A stretch of 23,339 bases of DNA from JAFGMQ01 sp036733345 (lineage in GTDB: Bacteria > Desulfobacterota > DSM-4660 > Desulfatiglandales > Desulfatiglandaceae): assembly GCA_036733345.1 (NCBI GenBank), contig DAINAR010000048.1, positions 1 through 23,339 on the forward strand, written 5' to 3'. Below the pieces are notes generated by a model, which saw only the letters and a program-made list of their open reading frames with translations, was not told the origin of the DNA and ran no database searches. Of this stretch, positions 7,584 to 15,897 are shown in pieces (within the stretch, counting starts at the first letter, position 1; every line of letters starts with the position of its first letter). The translations under genes were made by a program, and so were the position numbers.

Positions 7584-8285
7584 ATGAAGTACCGTAATGT
7601 CAGTGTTGGGTTACTGATAACATTTTTTTATTTCTCGTTTTTATATGTCTTCGCAGCGGCGTCTGATTTGCCGGAGGGATTCGTTTATCTAAATGACATT
7701 GTTCCGGATATTGTTCTGGAAATGCGTTATTGCACGGAAGATAATTTCATCGGAAAGCCGGTGGATGGATACCATAGTCCTCGATGCATTATCTCAAAAG
7801 AGGCTGCTCTGGCCCTTAAAAAAGTTCAGGATGACCTGAAAAGGTTTTCGCTGGGTCTTAAGATTTATGACACCTATCGACCACAGAATGCTGTAGACCA
7901 TTTTGTCAGGTGGGCAAAAGATCTTCGGGATACAAAGATGAAAGAAAGGTATTATCCAGATGTTGAAAAAAAGAATTTATTCAGAGATGGATATATTGCG
8001 AGTAAATCCAGTCATTCAAGGGGTAGTGCTGTAGATCTGACAATTGTGTTTTTTGATGAAACGGATAATGCATGTGAACTGGACATGGGAACCGGTTTTG
8101 ATTTTTTCAGCCCTGAATCCTGGCCGGTTGATCCGACCATGAAACCTGATGAACGTGCCTGCCGCATGCTGTTACAACTGGTTATGGAAAAGCATGGTTT
8201 CAGGCATTATGAAAAAGAATGGTGGCATTTTACCCTGGATAATGAGCCTTATCCAGATACCTATTTTGATTTTGCGGTGAGATAG
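7584..8285 (+). CDS. Exported D-Ala-D-Ala dipeptidase, VanX/DdpX type (peptidase M15D)
   Basis: A 233-aa zinc peptidase that cleaves the D-alanyl-D-alanine dipeptide. An N-terminal signal peptide (about residues 1-26, hydrophobic LLITFFYFSFLYVFAAA) points to the periplasm. Family motifs present: IYDTYRP with the catalytic Arg (R99); SSHSRGSAVDL, the SxHxxGxAxD zinc motif (H144, D151); and EWWHF with catalytic Glu (E212) and third zinc ligand (H215). A periplasmic location and the absence of vanHA-like neighbours suggest peptidoglycan turnover or D-Ala recycling, not vancomycin resistance. The GGAG upstream of the ATG at 7584 supports the start. The same start region is duplicated to the left of the assembly gap. 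The gene faces the pseudogene on the opposite strand. Confidence 0.92.
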   Translation: MKYRNVSVGLLITFFYFSFLYVFAAASDLPEGFVYLNDIVPDIVLEMRYCTEDNFIGKPVDGYHSPRCIISKEAALALKKVQDDLKRFSLGLKIYDTYRPQNAVDHFVRWAKDLRDTKMKERYYPDVEKKNLFRDGYIASKSSHSRGSAVDLTIVFFDETDNACELDMGTGFDFFSPESWPVDPTMKPDERACRMLLQLVMEKHGFRHYEKEWWHFTLDNEPYPDTYFDFAVR

Positions 8286-8296
8286 CCTTGATGGCT

Positions 8297-8832
8297 TCAT
8301 GGAACTTTTTTTTCACTGAACTCCCACTGGCACCAGGCATCATCAGGATGAGGGCGGGGGGGCAGAATATGCATCGCACGGTTACGTGAGGGTCCACAAC
8401 CTGAATGACATTATTGAAACATGCGTCAAAGGTTGGTTCGCAGGGGAATTCTCCCTTTCCCATCCTGACCCTCTGCTCCTGAGGAGGACAGCGTCTGCAT
8501 GTCCATACAGCACGGTTTTTGGAACGCACTACATCATAACCGAATCCGGCAGCCCAGTTCATGAAATTAATGGCGCGAAGGATGTTGTCGAGACCATTGC
8601 CGAGATTCAGCAGTTCCTTGATCCTTTTTGCCTCGATCCTTGATCCGATTTTCCACATCCTGATGTCCAGTTCAAACGCGGCTTCAAGACCGAAATTTTC
8701 TTCCACGCCGCTGAACCAGAGTCAGTCAAGGGTCATCCAGTTTGCGGCATTCATTTTTACAAGTTCAATCAATGTCTGTTTTGGTAATTTTTCAAGTTCA
8801 TTCGAGACGGGATTATCGAATTTTATTCTCAT
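8297..8832 (-). pseudogene. Broken cysteine-rich gene, DUF6125-like (one stop, one frameshift)
   Basis: Read on the minus strand from the ATG at 8832, the product begins MRIKFDNPVSNELEKLPKQ and continues to NWMTLD, where an in-frame TGA follows and the same frame resumes with LWFSGVEENFGLEAAFELD. The resumed frame then gives CRRCPPQEQRVRMGKGEFPC and VRCIFCPP. Immediately after that a run of seven C (G7 at 8356-8362 on the plus strand) shifts the frame. Adding one base restores RPHPDDAWCQWEF and a stop at 8297-8299, giving about 178 aa. The restored cysteine pattern and the C-terminal WCxWEF match what I remember of DUF6125 proteins, common in Desulfobacterota and archaea, whose function is unknown to me. 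The residue replaced by TGA is expected to be Gly (GGA to TGA), so selenocysteine is unlikely. Two independent lesions favour decay, although the homopolymer lesion could be a sequencing error. Confidence 0.7.
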
Positions 8833-9017
8833 GAGATTTTTTGAGTGAATCTTGATAAGAGGATAATGCATTAAACCATTTCAGGCCATGTATTTTTTTG
8901 ATAGAATCACTGTTTCTGACTGGAATATCAATTCTACCATTGGCTACAGTGCAATCATATACAGCGATCGGTGCACTTGCAACTTGAATTCATCTGCAAA
9001 AAAATAAATAGGCTGAC

Positions 9018-10280
9018 ATGAGTACTATATCAAAATATCAGGTGGTTGTAATAGGAGGAGGCGCCGCAGGATTGATGGCGGCTGGTCAGGCAGCCGCATC
9101 CGGGGCCAAGACCCTGCTCCTTGAGAAGATGCCTCGTGCGGGATTAAAGCTCCGAATTACAGGAAAAGGTCGCTGTAACCTTACCAATACTGCTGATTTG
9201 AATGAATTTATTAAACATTTAAGACCTGATGGGCGTTTTATGCGCCAGGCCTTTAACAGGTTTTTCAATTCCGACCTTATAGCCTTTTTTGAAGAGCTTG
9301 GAGTCCCGACTGTGACGGAACGCGGGGGAAGAGTATTTCCTGCAAGCGGAAGGGCGGGGGACGTGTCAGACGCCCTGATGATATGGGTCCGCAAATGCGG
9401 CGTGGAAGTGAAGAGCAGAACTCCGGTAGAAGCACTTCTTATCCAGGATGGACATGTTAAAGGAGTTCGGGCAGTTGACGCTTCAGGTAAAGGAAATACT
9501 GTTTACAGGTCTGATGCTGTTATCGTTACCACGGGAGGGGCGTCTTATCCTCTGACAGGGTCTACTGGTGATGGTTACCGGCTTGCAGGATCAGCAGGAC
9601 ATACTGTTGTGCCTGTCCGTCCCGGTCTTGTTCCGCTGGAAACGGAAGGCGGGGTTGCTTTGAGATTGGCTGGTCTGGAACTTCGCAATGTTAAGGTTTC
9701 TTTATGGGTAGACGGAAAGAAATCGGGAGAAGAATTCGGAGAAATGGGTTTTACTCCTTTCGGAGTTACAGGACCAATAATTCTAACACTGAGCAGGAAG
9801 GCCGTGGATGGAATAGGGGAGGGTAAAAAGGTATCTGTTTCTATTGATCTCAAACCGGCCCTGGACAAAAATAAACTGAATGAACGTCTTCTTCGTGACC
9901 TTGATACCCATGGCAGGCAGCAATTCAAAAGTTTATTGAAGGGATTGCTCCCCTTGAAAATGATACCTGTGTGCAATGATTTGACGCATATTCCACCTGA
10001 TAAGAAAGGGCACCAGATTACTGCTTACGAGCGAAATCGGCTGGCTGAATGGCTGAAGAATTTCCGCATTGATGTTAGCGGATACCGCCCTTTTGATGAG
10101 GCAATTATCACAGCCGGCGGTGTTGATACGAAAGAGGTGGACCCTTATACTATGGAATCGAGAATAGTGAAGAGGCTTTTTTTTGCAGGTGAAGTTCTTG
10201 ATATAGACGGTGATACAGGAGGTTACAATCTTCAGGAGGCATTTTCAACCGGCTGGGTTGCAGGCAGGTCGGCATTATGA
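9018..10280 (+). CDS. HI0933/YhiN-family FAD-dependent oxidoreductase
   Basis: A 420-aa soluble flavoprotein. The N-terminal dinucleotide-binding fingerprint VVVIGGGAAGLMAA (residues 9-22) is followed by the family hallmark GLKLRITGKGRCNLTN (about 42-57). The insert domain includes GFTPFGVTGPIILTLSR. The C-terminal FAD segment reads AIITAGGVDTKEVD, then LFFAGEVLDIDGDTGGYNLQ. Members are annotated as aminoacetone-oxidase-like or BaiN-like flavoproteins, and the physiological substrate is not established for most of them. The length is usual. No strong Shine-Dalgarno sequence precedes the ATG, but the start fits the family. The gene is followed after 73 bp by galE with no obvious functional link. 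Confidence 0.92.
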   Translation: MSTISKYQVVVIGGGAAGLMAAGQAAASGAKTLLLEKMPRAGLKLRITGKGRCNLTNTADLNEFIKHLRPDGRFMRQAFNRFFNSDLIAFFEELGVPTVTERGGRVFPASGRAGDVSDALMIWVRKCGVEVKSRTPVEALLIQDGHVKGVRAVDASGKGNTVYRSDAVIVTTGGASYPLTGSTGDGYRLAGSAGHTVVPVRPGLVPLETEGGVALRLAGLELRNVKVSLWVDGKKSGEEFGEMGFTPFGVTGPIILTLSRKAVDGIGEGKKVSVSIDLKPALDKNKLNERLLRDLDTHGRQQFKSLLKGLLPLKMIPVCNDLTHIPPDKKGHQITAYERNRLAEWLKNFRIDVSGYRPFDEAIITAGGVDTKEVDPYTMESRIVKRLFFAGEVLDIDGDTGGYNLQEAFSTGWVAGRSAL

Positions 10281-10353
10281 TATGAAGGCTTAGACATAAG
10301 CAAAGGTGCTTTTTCGTTAAACACATAAATAAATATTCGAGTGAGAATAGATT

Positions 10354-11364
10354 ATGAATATACTTGTTACAGGCGGGGCAGGTTACATCGGGAGTCATAC
10401 CTGCCTTGAGTTATTAAATGCAGGGTATGATGTCGCGGTTATAGATAACCTTTCAAACAGTCGCGAAGAATCAATGATAAGGGTCCAGGAGCTTGCCGGA
10501 AGAAATATCGTTTTTCACAAGGTTGATTTGCTTGACAAGATCGGCCTTGACAAGGTGTTTGGCTCCTCACAAATTGATGCGGTAATTCATTTCGCCGGAC
10601 TGAAAGCCGTCTCTGAATCGGTAGAATTTCCTCTCCTTTACTATCAGAATAATGTCTCGGGGACTCTGAATCTTTGCGAAGCTATGAAGAAATACAATGT
10701 GAAGAATATTGTCTTCAGCTCATCCGCTACCGTTTACGGGGATCCTCATGCCGTACCTGTTACTGAGGAATTTCCTCTCAATCCTACAAATCCATATGGC
10801 CGTACCAAGTTGATTATAGAGAATATCCTGAGGGATATCTATAATGCTGATAATGAGTGGAATATTAGTCTGTTGCGCTATTTCAATCCTGCAGGCGCTC
10901 ATCAAAGCGGTAGAATCGGAGAAGATCCGGGCGGTGTTCCCAGTAATCTTTTTCCTTATATTGCCAGGGTTGCAGTTGGCAAACTCAATGTCCTGTCAGT
11001 ATTCGGTAATGACTACCATACTGCTGATGGTACCGGTGTGCGTGACTATATTCATGTTGTTGACGTTGCACTCGGGCATGTTAAGGCTCTGGAGAAACTT
11101 GAAAGGGCTTCGGGTGTCATTGTATTAAACCTTGGAACAGGCCGGGGTTACAGCGTCCTCGAAATCATATACGCATTTGAGAAGGCTTCGGGGAGAAAAA
11201 TATCCTATAAAATTGTAGGGCGTCGTTCAGGGGATGTGGCCTCAAGTTACGCTGACCCGTCGAAGGCGGAAAGGGAGTTGGGCTGGTCTGCGTGTAGAGG
11301 CCTTGATAAAATGTGTGAAGATGTTTGGAGATGGCAGTCAGCCAATCCTAACGGATATGAGTAG
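10354..11364 (+). CDS. galE: UDP-glucose 4-epimerase
   Basis: A 336-aa short-chain dehydrogenase/reductase-fold epimerase interconverting UDP-glucose and UDP-galactose with bound NAD. Visible features: the NAD-binding GGAGYIG (residues 7-13), the catalytic Ser in FSSSATVYG (S124), YGRTK with catalytic Tyr148 and Lys152, the substrate-binding RYFNPAGAH, and the GalE-typical DGTGVRDYIHVVDVA. The length equals the family norm. It probably supplies UDP-galactose for envelope polysaccharide. No other sugar genes are adjacent; the MCE operon starts 38 bp downstream and may be read from the same transcript. Confidence 0.96.
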   Translation: MNILVTGGAGYIGSHTCLELLNAGYDVAVIDNLSNSREESMIRVQELAGRNIVFHKVDLLDKIGLDKVFGSSQIDAVIHFAGLKAVSESVEFPLLYYQNNVSGTLNLCEAMKKYNVKNIVFSSSATVYGDPHAVPVTEEFPLNPTNPYGRTKLIIENILRDIYNADNEWNISLLRYFNPAGAHQSGRIGEDPGGVPSNLFPYIARVAVGKLNVLSVFGNDYHTADGTGVRDYIHVVDVALGHVKALEKLERASGVIVLNLGTGRGYSVLEIIYAFEKASGRKISYKIVGRRSGDVASSYADPSKAERELGWSACRGLDKMCEDVWRWQSANPNGYE

Positions 11365-11402
11365 CTGCTTTGGGCATATAATGTTCTGAAGATGGAGTTT
11401 GG

Positions 11403-12545
11403 ATGGGTCAATCCGTCAATTCGAAATCCGTATCCATGACAATGATTCCAGCGGGGGACAGGTCTCTGAGTATCCGATTGATTGGAAGGCTCGATGCATT
11501 TTCCACTGGCAGTATCTGGCGTGAAGCGATTGATGGCGTTAAGGCCAGGGGCTGGGAAGATGTTGCCGTTGAAGCAGATGGGCTTGATTACATAGATGGA
11601 ACAGGAATAGGTCTTCTGGTTCAATTGCGGACGATTCAAACCGAAAGAGGTAACAGGATCGATATAAAAGGGCTCAGGCCGGAGTTTAAACGCCTGCTTG
11701 ACATGTTTGATCCCTCCTTCTTTACAAACATTCCTCCTGAGAATACTGAGAAAAAAAGATTTTTAGAAAAGATCGGGTATGCATCTGCAGAGTTGTTTTC
11801 AGACATGAAAAGGCTTGTTTCTTTTGCAGGGGAAATATTTTCTGCACTTTCATTCGCTTTGAAAAAGCCTTCCCAGGTCAGATGGAAGGATGTATATCTT
11901 GTGTCTGAGAAGGCGGGTATCGATGCCCTGCCAATAATAATCCTGATAGGCTTTCTTATGGGGCTTATCATGTCATTCCAGTCAGCTGTAACCCTGGAAC
12001 GCTTCGGGGCCGAATTATTTGTGGCTAACCTCTTAGGTCTTTCCATGTTCAGAGAACTTGGTCCGCTTATGACAAGCATCCTTTTCGCGAGCCGTTCAGG
12101 TTCGGCATTTGCTGCGGAGATAGGAACAATGAAGGTGAACGATGAGCTTAAGGCCCTCAGTACCATGGGAATTAACCCTGTCAGTTTTCTGGCTGTTCCA
12201 AGAGTTATTGCGGCCTTGTCCATGACTCCTCTGTTAACACTTTTTTTTATTTTTTCCAGTCTTATCGGAGGAGCTGTTGTAATGCTTTCCATGGGGTATC
12301 CTCTGACCGCATATATATCAAGGGTTTTTTCATCCATAAATATTACTGATTTTCTTGGAGGGATGCTTAAGGCAGTGATCTTCAGCATGTTTGTTGCGGG
12401 GATTGCATGTCACAGAGGCCTCATGACCGGAACCGGAGCAAGCGCGGTGGGAGAATCCACTACCAGCGCGGTTGTGAGCGGGATAATCCTCATCGCGGTT
12501 GTGGACGGGGTCTTTGCAGTGATTTATTACTGCCTTGGGATATGA
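11403..12545 (+). CDS. MlaE-type ABC permease with N-terminal STAS (MlaB-like) domain
   Basis: A 380-aa fusion. Residues about 15-110 form a STAS domain (IRLIGRLDAFSTGSIW, then LDYIDGTGIGLLVQL), corresponding to stand-alone MlaB in E. coli. Residues about 145-380 are the MlaE permease: five or so membrane segments with the family core GLIMSFQSAVTLERFGAE, LGPLMTSILFASRSGSAFAAEIGTM and ELKALSTMGINPV. It is the inner-membrane part of an MCE lipid transporter. GGAG lies 5 nt upstream of the ATG. The fused STAS domain should place the regulatory subunit at a 1:1 ratio with the permease. The ATPase gene follows after 27 bp. Confidence 0.93.
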   Translation: MGQSVNSKSVSMTMIPAGDRSLSIRLIGRLDAFSTGSIWREAIDGVKARGWEDVAVEADGLDYIDGTGIGLLVQLRTIQTERGNRIDIKGLRPEFKRLLDMFDPSFFTNIPPENTEKKRFLEKIGYASAELFSDMKRLVSFAGEIFSALSFALKKPSQVRWKDVYLVSEKAGIDALPIIILIGFLMGLIMSFQSAVTLERFGAELFVANLLGLSMFRELGPLMTSILFASRSGSAFAAEIGTMKVNDELKALSTMGINPVSFLAVPRVIAALSMTPLLTLFFIFSSLIGGAVVMLSMGYPLTAYISRVFSSINITDFLGGMLKAVIFSMFVAGIACHRGLMTGTGASAVGESTTSAVVSGIILIAVVDGVFAVIYYCLGI

Positions 12546-12572
12546 TTTTAATGTCCTGTTAAATTCGTTGCA

Positions 12573-13343
12573 ATGAAAGAAAAAGAGCCGATAATCAGCG
12601 TACGTAATCTGACCTGCGCCTATGGCGAAAACGTAATAGTGGATGACATAACATTTGATGTTATGCCAGGGGAGATCTTCGTTATAATGGGAGGATCAGG
12701 GTGCGGCAAAAGTACTGTGCTTAACCATATGATAGGCCTTGATATCCCGGGCTCAGGGGAGATCCTGATAGATGGTTTGAATATTGTATCTGCACAGGGC
12801 GAAACCCGACTAAAAATACTTAGTAAAATCGGAGTTATGTACCAGATGGGTGCGCTTTTCGGTTCGATGACTCTCCTTGAAAATGTGCGCCTGCCGATGG
12901 AAGAATTCACAGACCTTCCCCTTGAGGCCATGGATTTTATAGCCGGTATGAAGCTTGCGCTTGTCGGGCTCAGATCATACTCAGATCTGATGCCATCCGA
13001 AATAAGCGGAGGGATGAAGAAAAGAGCTGCCATTGCGCGGGCAATGGCACTTGATCCAGGAATACTGTTCCTGGATGAGCCTTCTGCCGGCCTTGACCCG
13101 GTAACTACGGCTGAAATTGATGAGGTCATCAAAGGCTTTTCAGAAGATCTCGGTGTTACATTTGTAATTGTCAGCCATGAGCTTTCGAGCATTTTCAATA
13201 TCGCTGACAGGGTTATCATGCTGGACAAGCGGTTAAAAAAAATTGTGGCAGAAGGAGATCCACGAGAGCTCAGAGAGCATTCAGATGATCCCATTGTAAG
13301 GGAGTTTTTCCAAAGGAAAGCGGGGAATAAGGAGAGCATATGA
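12573..13343 (+). CDS. MlaF-type ABC transporter ATPase
   Basis: A 256-aa ATPase that powers the MCE transporter. Walker A is GGSGCGKST (residues 40-48), Q-loop Gln at 91, the signature is the Mla-type ISGGMKKR (144-151) and not LSGGQ, Walker B is ILFLDEPSAGLD (catalytic E169), and the switch histidine is H202. The C-terminal stretch DPIVREFFQRKAG is also typical of MlaF. There is no good Shine-Dalgarno sequence before the ATG, so translation may depend on the upstream gene. It overlaps the MCE gene by 4 bp (ATGA). Confidence 0.94.
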   Translation: MKEKEPIISVRNLTCAYGENVIVDDITFDVMPGEIFVIMGGSGCGKSTVLNHMIGLDIPGSGEILIDGLNIVSAQGETRLKILSKIGVMYQMGALFGSMTLLENVRLPMEEFTDLPLEAMDFIAGMKLALVGLRSYSDLMPSEISGGMKKRAAIARAMALDPGILFLDEPSAGLDPVTTAEIDEVIKGFSEDLGVTFVIVSHELSSIFNIADRVIMLDKRLKKIVAEGDPRELREHSDDPIVREFFQRKAGNKESI

Positions 13344-14488
13344 GCCGTCAGACAAATTATTACAAGCTTGGCCTTTTTATCATAGGAGGTACGGTTTTAT
13401 TTGTCCTGGTAGTAATTTTTCTTGGGGTAGGAAACTATTTCCGTGAAACACTTCTGATGGAAACTTATGTGGATGAGTCAGTTAATGGTCTTGAGGTTGG
13501 ATCGCCAATCAAGTTCCGCGGAGTAAAGGTGGGAAGTGTATCCAGAATAGGTTTTGTGAAAACCAGGGGTGGTGATTTTCTTTCAAGCAGATACCGCTAT
13601 GTACTGATTGAGGGAGTGCTGGGAGAAAAGTATTTTCAAGGAAGTTCCATCGCAGAAATAAAAAAGGGGCTGCAGGAGGAGATCAAGAAAGGGCTGAGGG
13701 TGCGTCCGACATCCCAGGGCATAACCGGCCAACTGTTTTTAGATGTGAATTATCTCAATCCAAAGCTGAACCCTCCTCTTGAAATTGACCGGAAAACTAA
13801 AGGTCTTTATATCCCTTCCGCTCCAAGTACCTTGAGCCGCATCGAATCCGCCTTCAACACTATTAGTGAAGCAATGCACTCGATTGATAAGGCAGAATTC
13901 AGCAGTACGATTCAGGATTTTAAGAAACTGGTGGAAGGCTTCAGGGGTTTTCTGGCTAAGGCAGATATGGGCGATTTTGGCAGGGATTTTTCCTCCGCCA
14001 TAAAAGAGGCTCATATACTGATAGCACGAATAAACAGATTGCTGGAGGCGCCTGAGATTGAAACCATACTGCCTGATGCATCCAGCAGCATGGCTGGGCT
14101 TAGCAGGATAGTTGATTCATCGGGTGATGATATCATTTCCGCAGCACAAGCAATAAATGAAGCTGCCGAGGGCTTGAGCACGGCATCAAACCGGGTTTTT
14201 GATTATTTAAAACGACCTGAAATGGAAGAAGGTATTGAAAGCGTTTTCGAGGCTATAAAGAATTTGAACACAGCTTCAGTCAAGGTTAATATTGCAGCCT
14301 CGAGGCTTAACGAGGTTATGGAACGCGTTAATGGAATAGTTGCAGGCCAGCAGATAAATATTCAGGCTATACTTGAAAACACAAGGCTTGTTCTTGAAAA
14401 CCTGAAGGAGCTGAGTGATGATATAAAACGCTATCCATCGGAGGTGTTATTCGGTGAACCTCCGAAAAAGGTGAGGGCCAATCAATGA
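13340..14488 (+). CDS. MCE-domain (MlaD-like) lipid-transport protein
   Basis: A 382-aa protein. One membrane anchor (about residues 9-30, LGLFIIGGTVLFVLVVIFLGV) is followed by the MCE domain (about 38-140) with the usual SVNGLEVGSPIKFRGVKVG and a GITGQLFLDV segment. Then comes a long helical C-terminal region (about 165-375) rich in Ala, Asn, Leu and Glu, probably coiled coil. It is longer than E. coli MlaD (about 180 aa) and more like MCE proteins whose helical tail forms a periplasmic tube or needle. It presumably carries lipids between permease and outer membrane. It overlaps both neighbours by 4 bp, confirming operon structure. Confidence 0.92.
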   Translation: MSRQTNYYKLGLFIIGGTVLFVLVVIFLGVGNYFRETLLMETYVDESVNGLEVGSPIKFRGVKVGSVSRIGFVKTRGGDFLSSRYRYVLIEGVLGEKYFQGSSIAEIKKGLQEEIKKGLRVRPTSQGITGQLFLDVNYLNPKLNPPLEIDRKTKGLYIPSAPSTLSRIESAFNTISEAMHSIDKAEFSSTIQDFKKLVEGFRGFLAKADMGDFGRDFSSAIKEAHILIARINRLLEAPEIETILPDASSSMAGLSRIVDSSGDDIISAAQAINEAAEGLSTASNRVFDYLKRPEMEEGIESVFEAIKNLNTASVKVNIAASRLNEVMERVNGIVAGQQINIQAILENTRLVLENLKELSDDIKRYPSEVLFGEPPKKVRANQ

Positions 14489-15156
14489 GAAAAATTGTAT
14501 TTTTGAGGTTTCAGTTCAGGGCTTTGCTATGCCTTTTTACTGTATTGATATCTGGCATATTTGCTTTGAATTCCTGCGTGAAAATGAACAGGCAGCCTCT
14601 GGAAAAACGTTATTACAACCTGGAGGTGTCTCGCACTCAGGAGTTAAATGAACCACTGCTGAATGCGATTTTAAGGGTGCAGAGGCTTCAAATATCTCCT
14701 CGTTTTTCAGGGCGTGAGATAGTATATAAGACGGGCGATTCAATATATGAGGCTGATTTTTATAACCTCTTTTTTATCACACCTTCTGACATGCTTACGC
14801 AGGATCTCCGTGAATGGATGCAGGAATCAAAGTTGTTTTCAAATGCTGTTGATCCGTCCAGCCTTGTCCGAACCTCTTTTTCACTTGAAGGCATTGTTAA
14901 CGAGTTTTATGGCGATTTTACAAAAGAGAATGGAGAAGCAGTTGTGAAAATGCAGTTTTTCCTTATAGATGATACCTATGCGGTCAAGAAATTAATTTTT
15001 TCCGGATCATATAAAAAGTACGTCTCCATTGATAACAAATCAGCCATCTCCTTAATTAAAGGCTTTAATCAGGCCGTAACGGATGTTTTCATACAGTTGG
15101 AAGCAGATCTGCGCAAGCAGGCCGAAGAGATTGTAAAAACACATGCCCACAACTGA
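14485..15156 (+). CDS. ABC-transport auxiliary lipoprotein (PqiC-like)
   Basis: A 223-aa lipoprotein. The N-terminal hydrophobic stretch ends in a lipobox ALNSC, giving lipidated Cys31. The mature part begins with the family motif YYNLEV and contains VQRLQISPRFSGREIVYK, typical of the ABC_trans_aux/PqiC domain found with MCE systems. The next residue after the lipid Cys is Val, not Asp, so outer-membrane sorting is expected if enterobacterial Lol rules apply. By position and family it should be the outer-membrane partner of the MCE protein. It overlaps that gene by 4 bp and is the last gene of the operon; I see no clear terminator in the 33 bp before the convergent gene. Confidence 0.88.
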   Translation: MRKIVFLRFQFRALLCLFTVLISGIFALNSCVKMNRQPLEKRYYNLEVSRTQELNEPLLNAILRVQRLQISPRFSGREIVYKTGDSIYEADFYNLFFITPSDMLTQDLREWMQESKLFSNAVDPSSLVRTSFSLEGIVNEFYGDFTKENGEAVVKMQFFLIDDTYAVKKLIFSGSYKKYVSIDNKSAISLIKGFNQAVTDVFIQLEADLRKQAEEIVKTHAHN

Positions 15157-15189
15157 TAAAATATTTGTCTGTTTGTGCTTATGAGGCTG

Positions 15190-15897
15190 TCAGTCGTCGT
15201 TCTTTTTCAATTCAGCTATCTCTTCTCTTAATCTTGCTGCTTCTTTTCTCAGGTCTTCTTCTGTTTCCTGAGGGTTTTTGCCTTCCTGAATGATGTCACC
15301 AGCTGCTTCATCAAAGACGTTTCGGTATGCTACTGTCAATATGCAGGCATGGATTGGAGCAGTGATAACCACACCAATTCCGCATGCAATAGCACCGATC
15401 CCGCCGATAATTCCTGAGACAATCGAAAGACCTAAAAAAGGCCAGAAATTGGTTTTTACCCTGTTGAAGCTCTCGACCGATGCCGGCCAGAAGTCCATTC
15501 GCCTGTCAACAATCAGAAAAAGCCCGAACATCAATGCTGCCTGAGCTGCGTAAAAAAGAAAAATTGTAAGGATCTGTCCTAAAATAGGTATAAAGGCCAG
15601 GATAAATGAGGCTACAAAAAAGGCTATTCCCCAGATAAGGACAAAAAGAAAGGAGTTTAAAAAGAAATCAAAACCCTTAAACACCTGTCCTGCTTCAGGT
15701 TTTGGCTCTTTCTTGTCAAATAGACTCAATGTAATAATCAGAATACCGGCTACCATTGGGCCGGATAAAATTCCAAATGTAACAGCGCTGATTACAAAGG
15801 CAATTAACGAGGCCAGAACAAGTACGACGAAATTTTCTTTGTAAAGACCAAAACCCTGCTCTATCCACTCACTGAATTTTACTTCTTTCTTATCCAT
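15190..15897 (-). CDS. Unidentified polytopic membrane protein with C-terminal coiled coil
   Basis: A 235-aa protein I cannot name. About five or six membrane segments run from residue 20 to 200 (including VLVLASLIAFVISAVTFGIL and FWPFLGLSIVSGIIGGIGAI). The segment ending TAPIHACILTVAYRNVFDE resembles the C-terminal region of DUF975/YciC-like membrane proteins. The tail (about 210-235) is a short charged coiled coil, EEDLRKEAARLREEIAELKK. A TTG codon at 15918 extends the frame, but the ATG at 15897 has AAGGAG 8 nt upstream and is the likely start. It is convergent with the MCE operon and otherwise isolated. Confidence 0.8.
   Translation of the reverse strand: MDKKEVKFSEWIEQGFGLYKENFVVLVLASLIAFVISAVTFGILSGPMVAGILIITLSLFDKKEPKPEAGQVFKGFDFFLNSFLFVLIWGIAFFVASFILAFIPILGQILTIFLFYAAQAALMFGLFLIVDRRMDFWPASVESFNRVKTNFWPFLGLSIVSGIIGGIGAIACGIGVVITAPIHACILTVAYRNVFDEAAGDIIQEGKNPQETEEDLRKEAARLREEIAELKKNDD

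Noticed and set aside
7584..8285. Vancomycin-resistance locus, suggested by the VanX-type dipeptidase
   Set aside because: No vanH, vanA/B-type ligase or vanRS genes are adjacent, and the enzyme has a signal peptide, whereas resistance VanX acts in the cytoplasm.
8785..8832. The in-frame TGA in the minus-strand gene as a selenocysteine codon
   Set aside because: From what I recall of the family this position is Gly, reached by one GGA to TGA change, and the gene has a second, independent frameshift. Decay is simpler.
8386..8848. Two plus-strand open frames (8386-8643 and 8561-8848) in the space after the dipeptidase
   Set aside because: They overlap each other and run antisense to the broken DUF6125-like gene. 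Neither has a domain pattern, while the minus-strand frames give a coherent cysteine-rich family pattern.
11636..12388. Long open frame of 250 codons antisense to the MlaE-type permease gene
   Set aside because: The sense frame encodes an unmistakable permease with all family motifs. The antisense product is Ser/Pro/Arg-rich low-information sequence without a recognisable domain, and it is explained by codon bias of the sense gene.
12620..13339. Open frame of 239 codons antisense to the MlaF-type ATPase gene
   Set aside because: Same reasoning: Walker A, signature and Walker B are all on the sense strand, and the antisense product looks like a codon-bias shadow.
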